A stretch of DNA of 59,421 bases from positions 1 through 59,421 of the forward strand of contig CAJWIX010000004.1 in assembly GCA_913042175.1 (NCBI GenBank), in the 5' to 3' direction. The position numbers were made by a program, and so were the translations under genes. The notes beneath the pieces are model-generated. The model worked only from the letters and a program-made list of their open reading frames with translations. It searched no databases and was not told the origin of the DNA. Numbering within the stretch: position 1 is the first letter of the stretch; every line of letters begins with the position of its first letter. The stretch is from an uncultured Flavobacteriales bacterium. GTDB lineage: Bacteria; Bacteroidota; Bacteroidia; Flavobacteriales_D; Parvicellaceae. Positions 8,605 through 18,485 of the stretch are shown here, in pieces.

Positions 8605-9255
8605 ATATATGGCATACAAAACCGGTAGTATAAATAATATAAAAAGATCAAATCCGAATGCCCTGAATATAAAAAAAGGCAAGTAACACATTAAGTCTAA
8701 CCAAAGTTCTCTTTCAGTCCCAAATACAAACCATACTGCTACAGGAGGAAATATCAAACACAACAACAATAAAACAAAATCTGTTATTTCCTCATTATTA
8801 CTGACCTCATCTTGCTTTTGAAATGATGTAGTAGCTGATGTTTTAGTCCATTGTTTTTGGATTTTTTTCTCCATTTTTTGCGCTAAAATATTTACCAACT
8901 TATTCTGCTTATGTTGAGTAAGATTTGATTTTTTAGATTTATTTATTGAAGCAATGTTATTGTTTAAATCAAGATTTTTTACCACTTGAAATGAGTCATC
9001 CTTGTCTTCTAATTTTACATCAACACTTTCCGTTTCTTTAGTCTTGTAACTGATTTTTTTTAATTTGGAATCATTTAAGTTAAAATTCGAATTGTCATTT
9101 TTGGGCGCATTGGTTTTGAATACTACCCTTTCTGCTTTTAAAAAATCAAAAGGTCTTCCATAATTGGTATAGTGCAAAGTGGAACAGGAACATACAGACA
9201 CTACCAAAAAAACATAGAGGGAATATTTAAAATATTGCATGGTTGAACTTTTCAT
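8587..9255 (-). CDS. Lipoprotein with C-terminal Pmp3/YqaE-like hydrophobic domain
   Basis: The 222-residue protein has an N-terminal signal ending in a lipobox-like stretch (VSVCSCS), then about 120 hydrophilic Lys/Asn/Ser-rich residues. The hydrophobic C-terminus (about 155-222) contains CLIFPPVAVWFVFGTERELWL and LPVLYAIYVIFLK. The latter resembles the small Pmp3/YqaE (UPF0057) proteolipid: LPP.AV, then a final LYAIYVI helix, with an extra hydrophobic insert. Pmp3 proteins are short inner-membrane peptides linked to stress and membrane potential. A lipoprotein leader fused to this domain raises the question of which membrane it occupies. Function unknown. Confidence 0.7.
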   Translation of the reverse strand: MKSSTMQYFKYSLYVFLVVSVCSCSTLHYTNYGRPFDFLKAERVVFKTNAPKNDNSNFNLNDSKLKKISYKTKETESVDVKLEDKDDSFQVVKNLDLNNNIASINKSKKSNLTQHKQNKLVNILAQKMEKKIQKQWTKTSATTSFQKQDEVSNNEEITDFVLLLLCLIFPPVAVWFVFGTERELWLDLMCYLPFFIFRAFGFDLFILFILPVLYAIYVIFLK

Positions 9256-9265
9256 CTATTTTTGC

Positions 9266-9273
9266 CAAAATTA
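9266..9273 (-). promoter_or_regulatory. Candidate -7 box for the Pmp3-like lipoprotein gene
   Basis: Read on the minus strand this is TAATTTTG, an exact match to TAnnTTTG, 11 to 18 bases upstream of the ATG at 9255. It would give a leader of only about 5 bases. No convincing -33 element. Confidence 0.35.
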
Positions 9274-9290
9274 AAACTAACCTAAGTACT

Positions 9291-9309
9291 TTTATGGTGA
9301 AGCCATAAA
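9291..9309. repeat. Perfect inverted repeat just upstream of the start at 9315
   Basis: TTTATGG (9291-9297), loop TGAAG, CCATAAA (9303-9309). It ends five bases before the ATG of the 258-residue gene and could fold in the mRNA next to the start or act as an operator. Not a terminator by position. Confidence 0.45.
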
Positions 9310-9314
9310 TAGTT

Positions 9315-10091
9315 ATGAATACTAAGCTTTTTAAAATACTAACCCTGTTATCTTTTCTAATATGTATTATCATAATTGTAATACTGTATAGCGCGCTTAA
9401 AGTAGCCGATCATAGGTTAGAGAAACTTGGGCAAATTGTAGATGAGATTGCTGTTCAACATATCATTACTGATGTTAGCATTGATGATACTATCCCATTG
9501 AACTCCGACATTTTTGTTACAGAAGAAATAGAAGTCAACATAGATTTAAAACTTAAAACAGAAATACCATTAAATGTAGAAATACCAGTAGACCAAAGTA
9601 TTTTAGTGCCATTTGAAATGGGTGTATTAGATTATATTACGATTGATACATTAATACAAGTTATGGATAATGTAAACATAATTGTTGACGACACTATACC
9701 ACTAAATCAACGTGTAAATGTATCTCTACTTGGAGGTAAAGGATTTAATATTCCTATTAAAGGTGATATTCCTGTGGATCAAAAGTTAAATATCGGCTTT
9801 GATGAACTTTTGCCAGTTAAAAGTACTGTCCCAGTAGATCTTCTCATTATTGATACTTTACCAGTAGGGTTGTCTTTAAAAATACCTGTGGACATAAATG
9901 TTCCTGTTGAAATACCTCTAAAAACTAAGGCTAAAATTTCTTTTGACGGTCCCCTTCCTGTTGATGCTGATGTTCCTATCAAACTTAGTATCCCCGTTGA
10001 CATTCCATTAGAAAGCACATCTCTTTCTATTTACTTTAAAGAGTTGGGTAAAAGGTTAAGGAACTTACCCAAAATTAGGGAAGAAGATTAA
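9315..10091 (+). CDS. Membrane-anchored Val/Pro repeat protein
   Basis: The 258-residue protein has one N-terminal membrane segment (about 7-28). The remainder, from about residue 50 to 235, is built almost wholly of short repeats of the form [IV]PV-D/E-x-x-[LI]-x-[IV] (IPLN, IPVDQ, VPVDL, IPVDIN, VPVEIP, IPLK, LPVDAD, VPIKLS, IPVDIP), with recurrent DDTIPLN and IDTLPV. Such alternation predicts a beta-rich, solenoid-like or amyloid-like rod outside the cytoplasm. There is no catalytic motif. It is a lone gene overlapping the OmpA-like gene by four bases at the 3' ends. I do not know a characterised relative. Confidence 0.75.
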   Translation: MNTKLFKILTLLSFLICIIIIVILYSALKVADHRLEKLGQIVDEIAVQHIITDVSIDDTIPLNSDIFVTEEIEVNIDLKLKTEIPLNVEIPVDQSILVPFEMGVLDYITIDTLIQVMDNVNIIVDDTIPLNQRVNVSLLGGKGFNIPIKGDIPVDQKLNIGFDELLPVKSTVPVDLLIIDTLPVGLSLKIPVDINVPVEIPLKTKAKISFDGPLPVDADVPIKLSIPVDIPLESTSLSIYFKELGKRLRNLPKIREED

Positions 10092-11080
10092 TTATTTATA
10101 ATATCAAAAAGCTCGTCCAGTTTTGGAATAAGAACAACTTCTATTCTTCTATTTTTTGCTTTGTTTTCTGTATCAACTGGAATAAACTCACTTCTTCCAG
10201 AAGCACTGATATTAACAGGATTCATTTTACTGTGTTTTAGCATAATTTTCACAACAGACGTTGCTCTAAGCACACTAAGCTCCCAGTTGTCAGTTGGGTG
10301 AGAACTTGAATTCATCTTATCGGAATCGGTATGACCCTCTACCAAAATTTCTAATTCCTCTTGATCTTCTAACACTTTAGCCAATTCCTTCAATGCCTTA
10401 ACTCCACCTGCATCAACACTTGTGCTCCCAGATGCGAATAACAGTTTAGCGTCCATACTAACATATACTTTCCCATCTTTTTGCTCAACCGTGAGTCCCT
10501 TATCTTTAAAACCTAAAAGTGCCTTTGCAACTTTATCTTTTAATGCTTTTACAATGGCATCTTTATTTGCAATTATCTCCTCTAATTCATTAACTCTTTT
10601 CTCTCTTTTTTGTAATTCAACAGACATGTTTTCCAAGTCTATTTTTTTTGAATTTAAATCAATTTCTAAATCCCTAAGCTCGTCTTCCATTTTCAAAAGC
10701 TCTAATTTTCGCTTTTCAAGATCAGCCATCAAACGTTGTTTTTCTAAAGTTTGACCCTTTTGTAAAATCTCAAGTTGCTCTTGAATTCGCTGATTTAGCA
10801 ATTCAATTTTATCGTATTGCTTTTCCTTCATCCTCATGGATTTACCTAACAAAGTGGTGTCTTTAGTTAGCTTCTTATTGGCCTCATATAATTGATCATT
10901 ATTAGATTTTAGCTCAATATTTTCAGTCTCCAGTTCAGTTTTTACTGTCTTTAGCGTTTTTAATTCTTTTGCACATATTTCTTGCTTTTCGGCAACTTCT
11001 TCAAATTTTCTTGCAGGAACACAACCTTGTACGATGAAAGAAAAAATTAATATATAGGGAATAAATTGTTTAAAATTCAT
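10088..11080 (-). CDS. OmpA-family peptidoglycan-associated lipoprotein with coiled coil
   Basis: The 330-residue protein has a signal peptide and lipobox ending in Cys20 (IVQGC), a long coiled coil from about 30 to 190, and a C-terminal OmpA/MotB domain (about 205-325). The domain has LLFASGS, EGHTDSD, NWELSVLRATSVV and NRRIEVVL, the residues that bind diaminopimelate peptidoglycan. It probably sits in the outer membrane and tethers it to the wall. The gene stands alone on the minus strand. It resembles flavobacterial OmpA-like proteins with an extended helical spacer. Confidence 0.88.
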   Translation of the reverse strand: MNFKQFIPYILIFSFIVQGCVPARKFEEVAEKQEICAKELKTLKTVKTELETENIELKSNNDQLYEANKKLTKDTTLLGKSMRMKEKQYDKIELLNQRIQEQLEILQKGQTLEKQRLMADLEKRKLELLKMEDELRDLEIDLNSKKIDLENMSVELQKREKRVNELEEIIANKDAIVKALKDKVAKALLGFKDKGLTVEQKDGKVYVSMDAKLLFASGSTSVDAGGVKALKELAKVLEDQEELEILVEGHTDSDKMNSSSHPTDNWELSVLRATSVVKIMLKHSKMNPVNISASGRSEFIPVDTENKAKNRRIEVVLIPKLDELFDIINN

Positions 11081-11172
11081 AGTTGTTTTAAATGATGTTA
11101 GTACAAAAATGAAACCAAAAGGTTAATCTCCGCGAACAAAAGAGTATTTTTTTAAACACTCAGGTATTAAAA

Positions 11173-12978
11173 TCATTCTTTTGAAAGAAAGACTCTTGTA
11201 AAATCCCTATACTCCATGTTATTGATAGGAAGTGCATGAACATTATTTTGAATCAACCTAATATTATTTCCATAATAGATTGGAATAAGTGCTGCATCTG
11301 CAATTAAAAGACTATCTGCTTTGTAATAATAATACATGGCAGAATCTTGGCTTTTAGCATGTATGGCACGATCATAATACTCATCAAATATGGGATTTTG
11401 ATATCTAGAACAATTGGTGTAAGAAGGACTTATAACAGGCTTTCCATTTTCATCATAAGAGAGTTCTGGCACTACTCTTCCATTGAAAATTTGAAGGAAA
11501 TTTTGAGGATCTGGATAGTCTGCAATCCATGTTATACCAAAAAAGTCAGATTCAGCATTATTAAATTTATCTATTAGAACAGAAAGAGAGAAGTAATTTA
11601 TTTTGATGTTTATACCTAAATTATCATACAACATCTTTTGAATTGCTTCAGCAACAATAATATTTAGATAATTACTCTCACTAATATCCAACTCTAACTC
11701 GGGGAATTTTTCTCCACCTGGATATCCAGCATCGGCTAATAATTTTTGAGCTAAATCAGGATTGAAATTAAATCCATCAACATTGGTATGATCGTATTCA
11801 CCTAAGCTTGGAACAAATCCATAAACAGCTGGCTCAGATTCACCTTTTAGGATATATTTCACGATTTTTTCACGATCAATAGCGTGATTAAATGCTTTTC
11901 TAATTCTTATGTCTTGAAATATTGGATTAAGTAAGTTAAAGCAATAAAATGCAGAACTCAAACCGTTGTCTTTGTTACTCTGTAATTTAAATTCTGGATT
12001 ACCTCCATTTTTTGCCGAATCCAATGTAACCAATACAGCTTCTAGTTCTTCTACAGGAAGTTGATAAACCATATCAATATTTCCTTTTTTGAAGTTAGTT
12101 AGCTCAATTTTTTTGTTGTTATTAAAAGAAATTTTAATTACATCTAGGTAAGGAAGAGGATTTCCGTACTCATCATTTTCCCAGTAATTTTCATTTCTTA
12201 CCATCCTTAACTCCACATTTTCATTTATATCCTTATTCTTGAGGGTAAAAGGCCCTGTTCCAACAGTATGAGCTCTTAAATCAAGACCATACTTATCATA
12301 GGCCTCTTTCGGAAAAATGGTACAACAAGCTTGTGATAAAATTTTAAGAAAATAGGAGTAAGAAGAAACCAATTCAATGGTAATTGTAAAGTCATCTACA
12401 ACTTTTATACCCTTAACTCCACCTTCTGGGTACTCTCCTTTTGCTGTAGCTGCGTAATGATCTTGTGCACCTACTACAATAGAGGTGAAATAGCTAGATG
12501 TTCTGTTACCGTCAATAGATGAACATAACAAATCAAAACAATATTTAACATCATGAGCATTTAGCATTCTTCCCTTACCATTTGGAAAGCAAGGATCATC
12601 ATGAAAAAATACACTGTCTCTAAGATTAAAAGTATATAAAGTACCATCATCATTTATAGAAATACTTTCAGCTAATAGAGGTTCAACTTTTAAGTTCCTC
12701 TTGTTCAATTTTACCAATCCTTGATAGACTTGTAATGCAATTCTACTGGATACTGCATGATTAATAGAAATAGGAAATAAGCTTTGAAAAGAGTTTGTTT
12801 CATTGGTCCTAAATACTCCTCCTTCAAAAATTTTATACTTCTTATCCCCTTCATTGTAGTAACCTTTAGCATCTCTAATTTTTCCAAATTGAGTATCTGC
12901 ATTAGCACTTTTTTCTTGTTGACACGAAAACAAAGAAAAAACTAAAATTATAGTATAAATTGATCTAAAATCTCTCAT
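11173..12978 (-). CDS. Peptide ABC transporter substrate-binding lipoprotein (SBP family 5)
   Basis: The 601-residue lipoprotein (lipobox FSC near residue 19) has the SBP_bac_5 (DppA/OppA) layout: an N-terminal PLLAESISINDDGTLYTFNL strand pair, FHDD..FPNGKGR, AHDVKYCFD, TVGTGPF, NENYW, IRKAFNHAIDRE, and the C-terminal WIADYPDPQNFL. The family binds oligopeptides or related ligands for an ABC importer. No permease or ATPase gene is next to it, so its partners lie elsewhere or it acts as an orphan. An exact -7 box lies 18 bases upstream. Confidence 0.92.
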   Translation of the reverse strand: MRDFRSIYTIILVFSLFSCQQEKSANADTQFGKIRDAKGYYNEGDKKYKIFEGGVFRTNETNSFQSLFPISINHAVSSRIALQVYQGLVKLNKRNLKVEPLLAESISINDDGTLYTFNLRDSVFFHDDPCFPNGKGRMLNAHDVKYCFDLLCSSIDGNRTSSYFTSIVVGAQDHYAATAKGEYPEGGVKGIKVVDDFTITIELVSSYSYFLKILSQACCTIFPKEAYDKYGLDLRAHTVGTGPFTLKNKDINENVELRMVRNENYWENDEYGNPLPYLDVIKISFNNNKKIELTNFKKGNIDMVYQLPVEELEAVLVTLDSAKNGGNPEFKLQSNKDNGLSSAFYCFNLLNPIFQDIRIRKAFNHAIDREKIVKYILKGESEPAVYGFVPSLGEYDHTNVDGFNFNPDLAQKLLADAGYPGGEKFPELELDISESNYLNIIVAEAIQKMLYDNLGINIKINYFSLSVLIDKFNNAESDFFGITWIADYPDPQNFLQIFNGRVVPELSYDENGKPVISPSYTNCSRYQNPIFDEYYDRAIHAKSQDSAMYYYYKADSLLIADAALIPIYYGNNIRLIQNNVHALPINNMEYRDFTRVFLSKE

Positions 12979-12995
12979 TCATTTACAATATTGGA

Positions 12996-13003
12996 CAAAT
13001 ATA
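12996..13003 (-). promoter_or_regulatory. Candidate -7 box for the peptide-binding lipoprotein gene
   Basis: On the minus strand this reads TATATTTG, an exact TAnnTTTG match 18 to 25 bases before the ATG at 12978. No clear -33 TTG. Confidence 0.4.
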
Positions 13004-13097
13004 ACTAATTTATTGTCTATTATATCGAGTGATATTTATATTGAACTTCAAAAACAATTCTAAATAAAATCCGTTTATAATTTGGACGGCAAATTGA

Positions 13098-16000
13098 ATG
13101 ATTAAGCGAATACCCTATTATCTATTTTTAATATCGCTATTTTTTTTTGAAAGTGGTTACACTCAACAATATGGTCAATCAAAAATTATTAAGACTATAT
13201 ATGCTGGAAATGACACCATTATTTTTGACACCTGTTCTGTGCTATTACAAGGATTTAGAATTACACAAAATGACATAAAAATCCCAGATGAAAATTTCAT
13301 TTTAAACCCATTAACCTCAACGTTAATTTTCAAGAACTTACCTAAAGACTCCATTGAAATAGAATACTATTATTTTCCAATAAATTTCAAAAAAGAAATA
13401 TACCTACATGATCTTAAACTTAACCAAACGACCTTTCAAGACAATTACACCCCTATACCAATACAAAATTATAGCAACAATGTCGATTTAATAAGTAGTT
13501 CATCATTAAATAAAAGTGGAAATATTTCAAGGGGTATGATGGTTGGAAACAATCAAAACTTTTCATTAAACTCTAACTTAAACTTGCAACTTTCTGGAGA
13601 GCTATCGCCTGGCATAAAAATATTGGCGTCAGTAACAGATGATAACATTCCTATTCAACCAGAAGGAAATACGCAAAAACTACAAGATTTTGACCAAGTT
13701 TTTATTCAAGTATTTAACGATAATTGGAAAATTATAACAGGTGATTTTTGGATAAAAAGCAAAGAAAGTCATTTTTTAAAGTATCATAAAAGAGGTCAAG
13801 GAATTTATTATCAGACCCATAAAAAAAAGAAAAACGGTTCACTAATTAGCACTGAAAATAGTGCTTCATTAAGCAAAGGGAAATTTGCAAGAAATGTGAT
13901 TCAGGGTGTAGAGGGCAACCAAGGGCCCTATAGACTTAATGGAAATGAAAATGAAAGCTTCATTATAATTCTTAGTGGGACTGAAAATGTTTACATAGAC
14001 GGAGAGTTACTACAACGTGGTCAAAATTTTGATTACACAATAGATTACAACACAGCAGAAATAACATTTACGGCTAATCATCTTATCAATAAAGACAAAA
14101 GAATAATTGTTGAATTCCAATACAGTGATAAAAATTATGCCAGATCTCTATTACAAAGCAGAACTTCATTTAAAAAAAATAACAGTGTATTCTTTATCAA
14201 TGCCTATGGGGAACAAGACAGTAAAAATCAGCCTCTGCAACAAAACATAAATGACAATGATAGATTTAATCTTGAGCAAATAGGTGATGAAATAGATTTA
14301 GCTTTTAGCTCTGGTATTGACAGTGTAGCCTTTAATGATAATTTGAATATGTATAAAAAAGTGGACTCATTAGGATATGAAGTCTATATACATTCAATAA
14401 ATCCTGATTCTGCTCGATATCAGATAACATTTAGTGAAGTTTCAAATGGTGGAGGTGATTATATCATTAAGGAGTATAATGCACTAGGCAAAGTATTTCA
14501 ATGGGTAGCCCCTGATACTATCCCCTTTGTTGGTATTGTGAAACAAGGAAATTATGAACCTGTAAAGAAATTAATCACACCTAAAAAACGACAAGTGATT
14601 AGTATTGGTGGAGGAAAGAAATGGAATAATTCAAAATTGAATTATGAATTGACCACATCCAATATGGATCTGAATACTTTCTCTAACAATGGCAATGAAG
14701 ATAATATTGGATTAGCTGGCCTATTGAAATTGAATAACAAAAGAAAATTAACTGAAAAATGGTCTTTAGAAAATGATTTTTCCATCGAAATGTTGCAAAA
14801 AAACTTCAATAGAATTGAGCGATTTAGGGCAGTTGAATTTGAAAGAAATTGGAACATCTTAGATGTTGTTTTGCAAGAAGATCAACTCCTAGGTGCTGGA
14901 AAAATTAATCTACTCCACAATAAAAATGGAAACTTCAGCTATACTCTAAATACATTTATTTTAAGAGATACTTTTTCAGGTATTAAAAATGACGTTGATT
15001 TAAAATGGAATAAAAACTTTCATGCTGATTTTAAAGGAAGCCTATTAGAAACAAATGGCCTTAAGGATTCTAGGTTTATGAGGCATTTTACAGATTTGTA
15101 CATCCCAATTAAAAACTTTAAAGTTGGATTCAAAGATATTCATGAAGAGAATAAATTCTATCAAGCAGATACCCTTAGTAATGCCAGTTATCGATTTTAC
15201 GATTGGAAAGTATATATAGAAAGTGGTGATTCAACAAGTAATAAAATCCAATTCTACTACCAAGAACGTTATGATTGGTTTAAAAGAAATTCTTCTCTTG
15301 TTAAGGCAACACACGCTGTAAGCCCAGGACTATTGATAGACATCAAAAACAATAAAAAGTTTAAACTAAAATACAATCTGGCTCTTAGAACTTTAATAAC
15401 GGATTCTACGATAACTTCTATAGCGCCTGAAAACTCATTAACAAGTAGATTAAATTATCAGCTCAAACTATTAAATGGTGCATTTTACACCACCTCATTT
15501 TTAGAGTTGGGCTCAGGGCTGGAACTACAAAAAGAATTTATATATCTAGAAGTTCCTGCAGGACAAGGGGTCTACACTTGGATTGATTATAACAACAACG
15601 ATATAAAGGAATTAAATGAATTTGAAATTGCATTATATAATGATCAGGCTTCCTATATAAAAGTATTTACTCCAAATAATAATTATATTAAAATATACCA
15701 ATTTCAGTTTAATCAAAACCTCAATCTCAATCTTAAGAGAATGATTAAATCTGATGATGGCATAAGTAAATTTCTGAGTAAATTCTTTAATCAAACAGCA
15801 TTAAACACACAGAAAAAAATCAATGAGTTTGATTTTAACACACTTATTAACCCATTGGTTAATGCAGACGACCCAATGATTCAACAAATGTCAAACTCAG
15901 TTAGAAATAGTCTATTTTTCAATAGATCAAGTCCAAAATACAGCTTAGAATATGTAAGACAACTATACGCCAACAAAATATTATTAATCAATGGTACTGA

Positions 16001-16535
16001 TTATCGATCCACCAATAAAGAACAGATTAAATTGAGATGGAACATAAATAAATTAGTTATGGTAAACTCAGAATTGAATTTCAATTTGAAACAGAATTCA
16101 TCTACTTATGCCAGTTCAAGAAATTACCACATTACAGAACAAGAAAACACCCATCAAATTTCCTACCAACCAAACACATTATTTAGATTAAGCATGAAGG
16201 GTCGTTATAGTGAAAAAAAGAACACGATTGAATTTGGAGATGAAAAAGCTTACTTAACTGAAGTTGGATTTGAGGTGAGGAAAAGTAAGCAAAATAGTGG
16301 GTTAATTAATGCGGCTTTTAATGTGTTAAATATAAATTACAAAGGGAATAGCAATAGCGCCATCGGATATGAAATGTTAGAAGGGCTTCAACCAGGTACC
16401 AATTTTACATGGCAAATAAACATTCAGAAAAAAATGGCTAATAATATACAGTTGACCTTAAATTATAATGGCAGAAAATCTGTAGATGTTAAAACCATCC
16501 ATACTGGTGGGGTTCAATTAAGAGCGTTCTTTTAA
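13098..16535 (+). CDS. Large predicted outer-membrane beta-barrel protein
   Basis: The 1145-residue protein has an N-terminal signal peptide (about 1-22, ending near GYTQQ). A beta-sandwich-like region to about 350 includes a [20 protein letters not shown] stretch and ELSPGIKI. The rest consists of long alternating polar/hydrophobic strands rich in Asn and aromatic residues, ending with an aromatic C-terminus (RAFF), as in outer-membrane barrels. There is no TonB box, plug domain or type IX sorting domain. Similar long proteins without assigned function are known from Bacteroidota. The gene overlaps the end of lepA by four bases on the opposite strand. Exact role unknown. Confidence 0.7.
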   Translation: MIKRIPYYLFLISLFFFESGYTQQYGQSKIIKTIYAGNDTIIFDTCSVLLQGFRITQNDIKIPDENFILNPLTSTLIFKNLPKDSIEIEYYYFPINFKKEIYLHDLKLNQTTFQDNYTPIPIQNYSNNVDLISSSSLNKSGNISRGMMVGNNQNFSLNSNLNLQLSGELSPGIKILASVTDDNIPIQPEGNTQKLQDFDQVFIQVFNDNWKIITGDFWIKSKESHFLKYHKRGQGIYYQTHKKKKNGSLISTENSASLSKGKFARNVIQGVEGNQGPYRLNGNENESFIIILSGTENVYIDGELLQRGQNFDYTIDYNTAEITFTANHLINKDKRIIVEFQYSDKNYARSLLQSRTSFKKNNSVFFINAYGEQDSKNQPLQQNINDNDRFNLEQIGDEIDLAFSSGIDSVAFNDNLNMYKKVDSLGYEVYIHSINPDSARYQITFSEVSNGGGDYIIKEYNALGKVFQWVAPDTIPFVGIVKQGNYEPVKKLITPKKRQVISIGGGKKWNNSKLNYELTTSNMDLNTFSNNGNEDNIGLAGLLKLNNKRKLTEKWSLENDFSIEMLQKNFNRIERFRAVEFERNWNILDVVLQEDQLLGAGKINLLHNKNGNFSYTLNTFILRDTFSGIKNDVDLKWNKNFHADFKGSLLETNGLKDSRFMRHFTDLYIPIKNFKVGFKDIHEENKFYQADTLSNASYRFYDWKVYIESGDSTSNKIQFYYQERYDWFKRNSSLVKATHAVSPGLLIDIKNNKKFKLKYNLALRTLITDSTITSIAPENSLTSRLNYQLKLLNGAFYTTSFLELGSGLELQKEFIYLEVPAGQGVYTWIDYNNNDIKELNEFEIALYNDQASYIKVFTPNNNYIKIYQFQFNQNLNLNLKRMIKSDDGISKFLSKFFNQTALNTQKKINEFDFNTLINPLVNADDPMIQQMSNSVRNSLFFNRSSPKYSLEYVRQLYANKILLINGTDYRSTNKEQIKLRWNINKLVMVNSELNFNLKQNSSTYASSRNYHITEQENTHQISYQPNTLFRLSMKGRYSEKKNTIEFGDEKAYLTEVGFEVRKSKQNSGLINAAFNVLNINYKGNSNSAIGYEMLEGLQPGTNFTWQINIQKKMANNIQLTLNYNGRKSVDVKTIHTGGVQLRAFF

Positions 16536-18322
16536 TCCAATTTAAGAACTGCTAAAAAAGCTTCTTGCGGAACCTCAACTCTACCCACCTGTCTCATTCT
16601 TTTTTTACCAGCTTTCTGTTTTTCTAATAACTTTCTTTTTCTAGTAATATCACCTCCATAACATTTAGCTGTTACATCTTTTCTAAGTGCCTTAATCGTC
16701 TCTCTTGCCACAATTTTTGCGCCAATTGCCGCTTGAACTGGAATTTCAAATTGTTGCCTTGGAATTAGCTCCTTTAATTTTAAGCATATTTTTTTACCAA
16801 GAGTAAAAGCATTACTTCTATGCACAAGAGCAGATAAAGCATCCACTTGTTCAGCATTAAGTAAAATATCTAACTTAATTAAATCAGACTTTTTATAATC
16901 TGTAGGTGAGTAATCAAATGAAGCATAGCCTCTACTAACGGATTTTAAACGATCATAAAAGTCAAATACTATTTCTGATAAGGGCATTAAAAATGAAAGT
17001 TCAACTCTATCTTGTGTGAGATAAACTTGATTGGTAAGTTCGCCCCTTTTTTCGATACATAAATTCATTACAGCACCAACAAATTCGGATTTTGTTATAA
17101 CCTGAGCTTTTATGTATGGCTCTTCAATCCAATCAATTTTAGATGGTTCGGGCAATTCGGAAGGGTTATTTACAATAATTTCTTCCAAATCTTTTTTCAT
17201 GTAAATTCGATAAGAAACGTTGGGAACAGTTGTAATAACTGTCATGTTAAACTCTCTTTCTAATCGTTCTTGAATAATCTCCATATGGAGCATACCCAAA
17301 AATCCACATCTAAACCCAAAACCTAATGCAGCTGAAGATTCCGGTTCAAAGACCAATGAAGCATCGTTTAATTGAAGCTTTTCCATAGAAGCTCTTAATT
17401 CTTCATAATCTTCTGTATCAACAGGATATATTCCTGCAAATACCATGGGTTTAACATCTTCAAAACCTCTAATTGCACTTTCACATGGATTGGTCATGGT
17501 TGTAATGGTATCACCAACCTTTACTTCATTTGCTTTTTTTATGCCACTAATTATGTACCCAACATCACCAGATGCCAATTCTTTTTTTGGATCTAAATCC
17601 ATTTTTAAAACTCCAATCTCATCAGCGTCATAAGTTTTTCCGGTATTAAAAAATTTAACTTGTTGACCTTTTTTGATTACGCCATTAAATACCCTAAAGT
17701 AGGCAATGATACCTCGAAATGGGTTAAATACAGAGTCAAAAATCATGGCTTCTAAAGGAGCATTGTCTTGACCTTTAGGTGCAGGAATTTTTTCAATAAT
17801 TGCTTCAAGGATATTGTCAACGCCTAAACCTGTTTTTCCACTTGCAGGTATAACATCATCAACAGAACATCCTATTAAATCTATAATTTGATCGGTAACT
17901 TCTTCTGGCATAGCACCAGGTAAGTCCATCTTATTAAGAACAGGGATAATTTCTAAATCATTTTCAATAGCTAAGTAAAGATTGGATATAGTTTGCGCTT
18001 CTATTCCTTGAGACGCATCAACAATCAAAAGTGCACCCTCACATGCAGCAATAGATCTAGAAACTTCATATGAAAAATCCACATGGCCAGGAGTATCAAT
18101 TAGATTTAGCTTATAATCCTCTCCATTGAAAGTATAATCCATTTGTATAGCATGACTTTTAATGGTTATACCTCTTTCTCTTTCAAGATCCATATCATCA
18201 AGAGCTTGTTCTTTCATTTCACGGTCAGATATAGTACCTGTAGTCTGAAGCAATCTATCTGCTAAAGTACTTTTACCATGATCAATGTGAGCTATGATAC
18301 AAAAATTCCTGATGTTTTTCAT
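16532..18322 (-). CDS. lepA: Translation elongation factor 4 (LepA)
   Basis: This 596-residue GTPase binds ribosomes and affects translation and subunit assembly. G1 is [10 protein letters not shown]3 is DTPGHVDF, G4 is NKMDLP, and the LepA-specific C-terminal domain is present ([20 protein letters not shown]), which separates it from EF-G. The ATG at 18322 is preferred over an in-frame TTG at 18331, because the protein then begins [18 protein letters not shown] and because a -7 box covers that TTG. Confidence 0.97.
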   Translation of the reverse strand: MKNIRNFCIIAHIDHGKSTLADRLLQTTGTISDREMKEQALDDMDLERERGITIKSHAIQMDYTFNGEDYKLNLIDTPGHVDFSYEVSRSIAACEGALLIVDASQGIEAQTISNLYLAIENDLEIIPVLNKMDLPGAMPEEVTDQIIDLIGCSVDDVIPASGKTGLGVDNILEAIIEKIPAPKGQDNAPLEAMIFDSVFNPFRGIIAYFRVFNGVIKKGQQVKFFNTGKTYDADEIGVLKMDLDPKKELASGDVGYIISGIKKANEVKVGDTITTMTNPCESAIRGFEDVKPMVFAGIYPVDTEDYEELRASMEKLQLNDASLVFEPESSAALGFGFRCGFLGMLHMEIIQERLEREFNMTVITTVPNVSYRIYMKKDLEEIIVNNPSELPEPSKIDWIEEPYIKAQVITKSEFVGAVMNLCIEKRGELTNQVYLTQDRVELSFLMPLSEIVFDFYDRLKSVSRGYASFDYSPTDYKKSDLIKLDILLNAEQVDALSALVHRSNAFTLGKKICLKLKELIPRQQFEIPVQAAIGAKIVARETIKALRKDVTAKCYGGDITRKRKLLEKQKAGKKRMRQVGRVEVPQEAFLAVLKLD

Positions 18323-18328
18323 AGGCAG

Positions 18329-18336
18329 CAAATGTA
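18329..18336 (-). promoter_or_regulatory. Candidate -7 box for lepA
   Basis: On the minus strand this is TACATTTG, an exact TAnnTTTG match ending only six bases before the ATG at 18322. If functional the lepA mRNA would have almost no leader. Confidence 0.45.
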
Positions 18337-18442
18337 GTACAATAAGTGTTTATAATTGACAGGTGTAAACAGAATATTTAAAGGACTTATATCAATTACA
18401 AAAAATTGTTTAACAAAGAATAACCTTTTTAATTAAAATTCG

Positions 18443-18474
18443 TTTGCTAATGACTTTATTTACGTGTTTATTTG
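18443..18474 (+). promoter_or_regulatory. Candidate promoter for metF (-33 TTTG, -7 TTTATTTG)
   Basis: TTTG at 18443-18446 and TTTATTTG at 18467-18474 are 20 bases apart, the expected Bacteroidota geometry; the -7 box has one mismatch to TAnnTTTG. Transcription would begin near 18480, which excludes the earlier in-frame ATG at 18444 and supports the start at 18486. Confidence 0.45.
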
Positions 18475-18485
18475 TTCCCCTTACA

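Noticed and set aside
18323-18331. TTG start for lepA at 18331
   Set aside because: The TTG is inside the candidate -7 box, and the family starts at the ATG three codons later.
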